A stretch of DNA of 64,000 nt from positions 124,001-188,000 of the forward strand of contig JALOLD010000001.1 of assembly GCA_025456145.1 (NCBI GenBank). The letters run 5' to 3'. The notes under the pieces are model-generated. The model worked only from the letters and a program-made list of their open reading frames with translations, was not told the DNA's origin and made no database searches. Shown piece after piece: positions 59,974-64,000 of this stretch (positions are counted from its first letter, which is position 1; each line of letters begins with the position of its first letter). The stretch is from Thermoanaerobaculales bacterium (GTDB lineage Bacteria; Acidobacteriota; Thermoanaerobaculia; Thermoanaerobaculales; Sulfomarinibacteraceae). Made by a program: the position numbers and the translations under genes.

Positions 59974-61782
59974 TCAGTTCGCCTTCGCTTCGCGATGCTC
60001 GATGATGTGGGCGACATAGGACACGAGCTTGTCCTCGTCGACCGGCTTGTTGAGGTAGCCCTCGGGGGGCGGCACGGGCCGGTCGTAGATCACCTGGCGG
60101 AACTCGGGGTGCCCGGTCACCACGCACACCGGGATCTCCTGGGTCTCCTCCGTCCGACGCAGCTCGACGAAGGCGTCGACCCCGCTCTTGCCGGGCATCG
60201 ACAGGTCGAGGGAGATGAGATCGGGCTTGAAGGTCCTCGCCTTGGCGAGGCACTCGTTGCCGTCGGCCGCCTGCTCGACCTCGGCGCCGGCGTCCTCGAA
60301 CACGGTCACCAGGAAGGTCCTGATGTCCTCCTCGTCGTCGACCACCAGCACCTTGCGGCCGGCGAGCGGCGCGGCGGCGGCGGGGGCGGCGACGGGGACC
60401 GGGCGGGCGGCCGCCGCCGGTTCCTCGCTCGCGACCGCGGCGACGGCGACCGGCCGACTCTTCATCACGTAGCACTCCTCGAGGACGAGCGCGTCGGCGA
60501 CGAGGTCGACGAGCTGCTTGACCTCGCAGCCGAGCTTGTAGTGCTTGATCAGGTCGGACAGGCCGTCGACGCAGTTGTGGCAGCTCGTGACCACGATCTC
60601 GGCGCCGGTCTCTCGGATCTGATTGGCCTTGATCTGGGCCGACTTGAGGCGCCGCGGAGTGTACTCGGACATCGACATCGCGCCGCCGCCGCCGGTGCAG
60701 CAGAAGTTCTCGGCGCGGTTCGGGTACATCTCCTGGAAGTCGGTGGTCACCAGTCGGAGCAGCTCGCGCGGCTCCTCGTAGAAGCCGCAGCTGCGGGCGT
60801 TGTTGCACGAGTCGTGGAAGGTCACCCGCTTGGGGTTCTTGGTCGGGTCGACGACGATCTTGCCCTCCTTGATGTAGTTGAGCATGGTGATGACCGAGCT
60901 CTCCATCGGGAAGGCCTGGGCGTCGCCCGACCAGTTGACGCCCTCGCAACGGGTCGAGCGGTAGCCGTGGCCGCACTCGGAGATGACGATCTTGTCGACG
61001 CCGAGCTCGCGCGCCTTGTCGTACTCGCGCTTGGCGGAGGCGCCGCCGAGCCCGTCATCGCCCGAGAAGAGGCCGAAGTTGGTGTTGTCCCAGCCCTCCG
61101 AGGGCATGGTCCAGTCCTCGCCGGCGGCCCAGAAGATCAGCGCCGCCTCCTTGATCGTCCGCGGGTCGTACTTCACCTCGCGGGGGTTGATCGCATACAT
61201 CACCCGGGCGCCGGGCTTGTCGACCGGGATCGCGGCCTCGCCGTGGCCGAGGTCCTCCTCGAGCTCCTCGGACATCCACTCGAGGGTGTCGAGGTAGTCC
61301 TCCTTGAGGACGCCCATCTGGTTGCCGAGCTCCCACTGGTCCTTCGACACGACGCGGACGCCCTCCGGCATGACCCCGACGTGGGTCAGCAGACCGCGCA
61401 TGATCCGGTTGAGGGTCGCGGTGTCGACGCCCATTGGGCAGTTGATCGTGCAGCGGCGGCAGTTGGTGCAGGTCCCGAAGGCGATGTCCTTGAGCTTGTC
61501 GAGGTCGTCGTCGGTCAGCGGCGCCTTGTCGGCGCCGACCCACCATGGGAACACGCTGCCCGTCCAGTCGTGGTTGGCCTTGAACAGCTTGCGCACCTGA
61601 TCGGCCTTGTACGACGGCGTCATCTTGGGGTCGTCGGGGTGGGACAGGACGTAGTGGCAGCACTCGTTGCACATCCCGCAGTGGACGCAGCCGACCAGCG
61701 AGCCGACGACCTGGCGGTTCAGCTTCCGCGCGAGCTGCTCTTCCATCATCTTGATCTTGTGGGTCTTGGCTGGTTTGCTCAT
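59974..61782 (-). CDS. HdrD/DsrK-like Fe-S oxidoreductase fused to a C-terminal receiver domain
   Basis: 602 aa. Residues about 30-130 carry ferredoxin-like clusters (GCVHCGMCNECCHY and CTNCRRCTINCPMG). Residues about 255-440 have two CCG-type domains (HDSCNNARSCGF, FCCTGGGGAMSMS, TSCHNCVDG), as in heterodisulfide reductase HdrD and DsrK. After an Ala/Pro linker, residues about 480-600 are a complete receiver (KVLVVDDEEDIRTF, LISLDLSMPGKSG, YLNKPVDEDKL). An electron-transfer subunit thus carries a phosphorylatable domain. With the cytochrome b 9 bp upstream it resembles a DsrMK-type membrane complex. The kinase downstream probably targets this receiver. Confidence 0.9.
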   Translation of the reverse strand: MSKPAKTHKIKMMEEQLARKLNRQVVGSLVGCVHCGMCNECCHYVLSHPDDPKMTPSYKADQVRKLFKANHDWTGSVFPWWVGADKAPLTDDDLDKLKDIAFGTCTNCRRCTINCPMGVDTATLNRIMRGLLTHVGVMPEGVRVVSKDQWELGNQMGVLKEDYLDTLEWMSEELEEDLGHGEAAIPVDKPGARVMYAINPREVKYDPRTIKEAALIFWAAGEDWTMPSEGWDNTNFGLFSGDDGLGGASAKREYDKARELGVDKIVISECGHGYRSTRCEGVNWSGDAQAFPMESSVITMLNYIKEGKIVVDPTKNPKRVTFHDSCNNARSCGFYEEPRELLRLVTTDFQEMYPNRAENFCCTGGGGAMSMSEYTPRRLKSAQIKANQIRETGAEIVVTSCHNCVDGLSDLIKHYKLGCEVKQLVDLVADALVLEECYVMKSRPVAVAAVASEEPAAAARPVPVAAPAAAAPLAGRKVLVVDDEEDIRTFLVTVFEDAGAEVEQAADGNECLAKARTFKPDLISLDLSMPGKSGVDAFVELRRTEETQEIPVCVVTGHPEFRQVIYDRPVPPPEGYLNKPVDEDKLVSYVAHIIEHREAKAN

Positions 61783-61791
61783 GGCTGGCTC

Positions 61792-62478
61792 CTATCCACG
61801 GGCGATCGGATAGCTGCCCCGGTGACCGAGGGTGCGGCCGATCCAGAGACGGGTGAAGGGGTAGTAGAGGTAGTGGGAGATCTTGGAGAACGGGACGTAG
61901 ATCAGGAAGAAGCTGGTGAGGAAGAGGTAGGCCACCAGGAGGTTGACGCTCTCGAAGCCCGCGACGCCCGCGAGATGGGCCTGGGTCACCGCGCCGAGAC
62001 CGAACCAGATGGTCAGCATGAACAGCGAGAAGTAGTCGTCGGGGGTGCTGATGAGCTTCATCACCGGTCTGAACAGCCGCCGGAAGACCCGGTAGACGGC
62101 CACCCCAAACGCCGCGACCAGCGCGACGCCGCAGACCCAGGCGAAGGGCCTGGCGGCGACCAGGCCCGGAGCGATGGTGCTGAGGAAGGCGAGCGAAATC
62201 CCGGCGACCACGCCGATGTGGAAGATCACGAAGGTCAGGTAGAAGGCGAAGCCCTTCCGGGTGCTCTCCATCGACCAGGGCATGGCCACGTTGAACAGCG
62301 AGTAGAAGCCGCCGCGCTTCGCGTTCGTCCTCGCCGGCGAGCCGGGCGCCGACCTGTCGACCCCGGGCTTGAACTTGAACAGCCAGCGCAGCCGCATCGT
62401 GTAGACGACCGCCATGACGATCAGGGCGATCCAGTGGACAACCTCGGCGGTGTGCAGCAGTGAGCTCGACTCGTGCAT
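61792..62478 (-). CDS. Cytochrome b-type membrane subunit (NarI/DsrM-like)
   Basis: 228 aa from the ATG at 62478 with GGAGGAG upstream; the track adds 30 residues read from the macro gene. It has five predicted membrane helices with His residues suitable for heme b (LLHTAEVVHWIALIVMAVVYTMRL, FVIFHIGVVAGISLAFL, KISHYLYYPFTRLWIG). Between the first two helices is a long cytoplasmic loop (FKFKPGVDRSAPGSPAR). The gene precedes the Fe-S oxidoreductase by 9 bp, so the two probably form a quinone-linked complex. Heme ligation is inferred from the His positions. Confidence 0.88.
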   Translation of the reverse strand: MHESSSLLHTAEVVHWIALIVMAVVYTMRLRWLFKFKPGVDRSAPGSPARTNAKRGGFYSLFNVAMPWSMESTRKGFAFYLTFVIFHIGVVAGISLAFLSTIAPGLVAARPFAWVCGVALVAAFGVAVYRVFRRLFRPVMKLISTPDDYFSLFMLTIWFGLGAVTQAHLAGVAGFESVNLLVAYLFLTSFFLIYVPFSKISHYLYYPFTRLWIGRTLGHRGSYPIARG

Positions 62479-62479
62479 G

Positions 62480-63007
62480 TCACGCTCCTCCTTCGAGCTT
62501 GGCGGTGAACGGCCCGATCTCACGCGGGTCCTGGACCACGATGAGGACGTCCTCGAGCCCGCCGCCATTGGCCAGATGGCGGCTGATGACGTCGACCATG
62601 ACCTTGGCGCAGAGGTCCATCGGCACCTGGTACATGCCGGTGCCGATCGGTGGGAAGGCGAGCTGCTTGATGCCCTTCTCCTCAGCCACCTTGAGCGCCG
62701 AGCTCACCGCCCTCTCGAGCTTCCCGGCCTCGTCCTCCTCGCGGAACTTGGGGCCGTTGACGTGGATGATGTGCTCCGCCTTGAGGGCGCCGGCCTGGGT
62801 CACCACCGCCTCGCCCGTGGGCACCGAGCCGTGCGTGTCGAGCTCCTTCTGGATGACGATTCCGCCGCGCTGCTGGATGGCGCCACCGAAACCCGAGCCC
62901 AGCTTGGCGTCCTCGGTGATGTCGAAGACGAAGGCCTCGACCTCGAGGTCGGTGATGTCGCCACGGACCATCCTGAGCCGCTTACTGCCGATCGCTCGCT
63001 CCACCAT
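62480..63007 (-). CDS. Macro-domain protein
   Basis: 175 aa from the ATG at 63007, with AGGAGG at about 63013; the track start is 8 codons earlier. The macro fold is visible: RMVRGDITDLEVEAFVFDITEDAKLGSGFGGAIQQRGG in place of the usual NAAN motif, KAEHIIHVNGPKFRE, and FPPIGTGMYQVPMDLCAKVMVDVI with the second ligand loop. Macro domains bind or hydrolyse ADP-ribose and its derivatives. The Asn-rich catalytic segment is replaced here by DITED, so binding without hydrolysis is possible. It is 1 bp from the cytochrome b gene, clearly one operon. Confidence 0.87.
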   Translation of the reverse strand: MVERAIGSKRLRMVRGDITDLEVEAFVFDITEDAKLGSGFGGAIQQRGGIVIQKELDTHGSVPTGEAVVTQAGALKAEHIIHVNGPKFREEDEAGKLERAVSSALKVAEEKGIKQLAFPPIGTGMYQVPMDLCAKVMVDVISRHLANGGGLEDVLIVVQDPREIGPFTAKLEGGA

Positions 63008-63070
63008 GACATTCCTCCTGATACCGATCATCGAACCCTCCGGGCCGCGCCGTCCGCGGCGGCCCGGTCG

Positions 63071-63547
63071 TCAATCCCCCGGCGGCCGGTCGACCGCCGT
63101 TGCCAGCTGCAATCCCAGATCGGGGCCCATGCATCGCGTCCACGACGGGTCGAGCAGGTCCGCCAGGGTGAAGTCGTCGAGGACCTCGGCGATCCGCCGG
63201 TTGATCAGCGAGTAGACCACCCGGCACTCGCAGAACTCGGCCCGCAGGCAGGTGTCCGGCGCCTCGACGCAGTCGACGACGCAGATCGGGCCGATCGACG
63301 CCTCGATGATCTGCCGGATCGTGATCTCCGCAGCCGGCCGGGCGAGCTGGTAGCCGCCCGATCGTCCGGCCACGCTGCGTACCAGACCGGCCGAGCGCAA
63401 GGCCGGCGCGAGCTGCTCGAGATAACCGTGCGAGATCCCGGTGCGATCGGCGACCACCGACAGGCTGACCGGGCTCTTCGGGTCTCCGAACCGTGCGATG
63501 TCGAGCATCAGCCGGAGGGCGTAGCGACCGCGGGTCGAGATCCTCAT
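63071..63547 (-). CDS. Rrf2-family transcriptional regulator, probable Fe-S type
   Basis: 158 aa. The winged HTH opens MRISTRGRYALRLMLDIAR, with SLSVVADRTGISHGYLEQLAPALRSAGLVRSVAGRSGGYQLAR as in IscR, RsrR and NsrR. Four Cys follow at about 89-108 (VVDCVEAPDTCLRAEFCECR), three of them spaced like the cluster ligands of Rrf2 regulators. It probably senses iron-sulfur, redox or NO status. It sits 63 bp upstream of the macro gene, first in the cluster, with its own AT-rich promoter region, and probably regulates the whole unit and itself. Confidence 0.92.
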   Translation of the reverse strand: MRISTRGRYALRLMLDIARFGDPKSPVSLSVVADRTGISHGYLEQLAPALRSAGLVRSVAGRSGGYQLARPAAEITIRQIIEASIGPICVVDCVEAPDTCLRAEFCECRVVYSLINRRIAEVLDDFTLADLLDPSWTRCMGPDLGLQLATAVDRPPGD

Positions 63548-63556
63548 CTCAAGCAG

Positions 63557-63584
63557 ATTCTAATCAATAAATCCTACCTGTCAA
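63557..63584 (-). promoter_or_regulatory. Sigma70-type promoter of the Rrf2 cluster
   Basis: On the minus strand: TTGACA (63579-63584), a 16-bp spacer, TAGAAT (63557-63562). The region 63550-63610 is strikingly AT-rich for this genome. The -10 ends 9 bp before the ATG at 63547, so transcription would start within a few bases of the start codon. Confidence 0.65.
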
Positions 63585-63708
63585 CTAAGTATTAATTCAA
63601 GCATAACGAATCTCAATCTCGACACCGGATCCGGTTGCCGCCCGACCGCCGCGATGCTATCGTTGAACGCACCGAGTCCCGGGCCGCGGGATCGGTCCTG
63701 GAGGCAGC

Positions 63709-64000
63709 ATGGCAGCGAAATCCGCCCTGATCATCGACGACGAGCCCGATGTCACGACCTATCACGGCACCGTGCTGAGCGACCACGGCTGGCAGGTCTT
63801 CACCGCCAACCGCGGCGCCGACGGCATCGCGATCGCCCGGGAGAAGGTCCCGAGCGTCATCCTGCTCGACGTGATGATGCCGGAAAAGGGCGGGTTGAGC
63901 ACGCTGATCGCCCTGCGCAAGGACGAGCGCACCAAGGCCATCCCGGTCGTCCTGGTGACCGGGATCCAGGCGAACCTGACCGCCGACTTCGAGGCCTTCC
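63709..64000 (+). CDS. Response regulator receiver domain, 3'-truncated by the window end
   Basis: The ATG at 63709 follows GGAGGC. The 97 visible residues are a receiver domain (SALIIDDEPDVTTYH, ILLDVMMPEKGG with the phosphoacceptor Asp, VVLVTGIQ with the Thr), missing its last strand and anything beyond. It is divergent from the Rrf2 gene with 161 bp between. It may belong to the same signalling group, but what follows is unseen. This gene is not in the ORF track. Confidence 0.88.
   Translation, partial: MAAKSALIIDDEPDVTTYHGTVLSDHGWQVFTANRGADGIAIAREKVPSVILLDVMMPEKGGLSTLIALRKDERTKAIPVVLVTGIQANLTADFEAF

Overview
The window is GC-rich DNA (roughly 70% by eye) from a Gram-negative bacterium. 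Evidence for an outer membrane is a Kdo/LPS gene set (kdsB, kdsA, kdsD), a TonB-dependent receptor, two beta-barrel-like proteins, an AsmA-family protein and several lipoproteins. GTG starts, 4-bp start/stop overlaps, many secreted TPR, PEGA and M28 proteins and Ser/Thr kinase signalling suggest Acidobacteriota or a similarly deep lineage. That placement is inference; no rRNA, tRNA or phage gene is present to fix it. I found no CRISPR array, transposase or integrase.

Layout. 1-8063: a TPR-like protein coupled to a Crp-type cAMP regulator, cysS, then an envC-like / S41-like / divergent polysaccharide deacetylase operon for cell-envelope work, a zinc-ribbon protein and a lipoprotein. 8163-10523: lysine-ketoglutarate reductase with a clear terminator, then a secreted protein behind a likely Crp-dependent promoter. 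10730-25227: TonB receptor, two TPR proteins, threonine synthase-like enzyme, exported metallo-beta-lactamase-fold protein, exported kinase-like protein, large hydrolase with PEGA domains, M28 lipoprotein peptidase. 25598-32324: four coupled genes (isochorismatase-like, DUF2891-like, fused 5-oxoprolinase, divergent Nramp homologue). 32395-36813: DEAD-box helicase, zinc-ribbon mini-protein, duplicated-domain secreted protein, GDPD, hotdog thioesterase. 37084-41375: cupredoxin, sensor-HAMP-Ser/Thr kinase, outer-membrane barrel. 41560-50517: barrel protein, AsmA, ZIP-like transporter carrying a cyclic-nucleotide domain, Ski2-like helicase. 50750-55978: asparaginase-type protein and a kdsB-pyrG-kdsA-kdsD group. 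56183-57921: TetR regulator and saccharopine dehydrogenase. 57992-64000: a redox and signalling cluster (Rrf2, macro domain, cytochrome b, Fe-S oxidoreductase fused to a receiver, PAS histidine kinase, receiver), ending in a truncated receiver gene.

The signal the gene list does not explain is in the spaces between genes. All four long convergent intergenic regions (10469-10778, 20073-20333, 25228-25597, 50516-50749) hold short repeats that begin at or near one stop codon and reappear inverted near the other. The unit differs each time (hexamer, heptamer, mixed, about 34-mer), but the mirrored plan is the same. In the fourth region each unit encloses a 6-bp hairpin whose two arms change together between copies, which suggests selection on RNA or cruciform structure. 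A related hexamer family brackets kdsA-kdsD. This is my best candidate for an undescribed system. The other notable points are an S41 protease homologue without its catalytic dyad, Nramp and ZIP homologues without their usual metal-ligand motifs, an exported kinase-like protein, and the Fe-S oxidoreductase/macro/Rrf2 signalling cluster.
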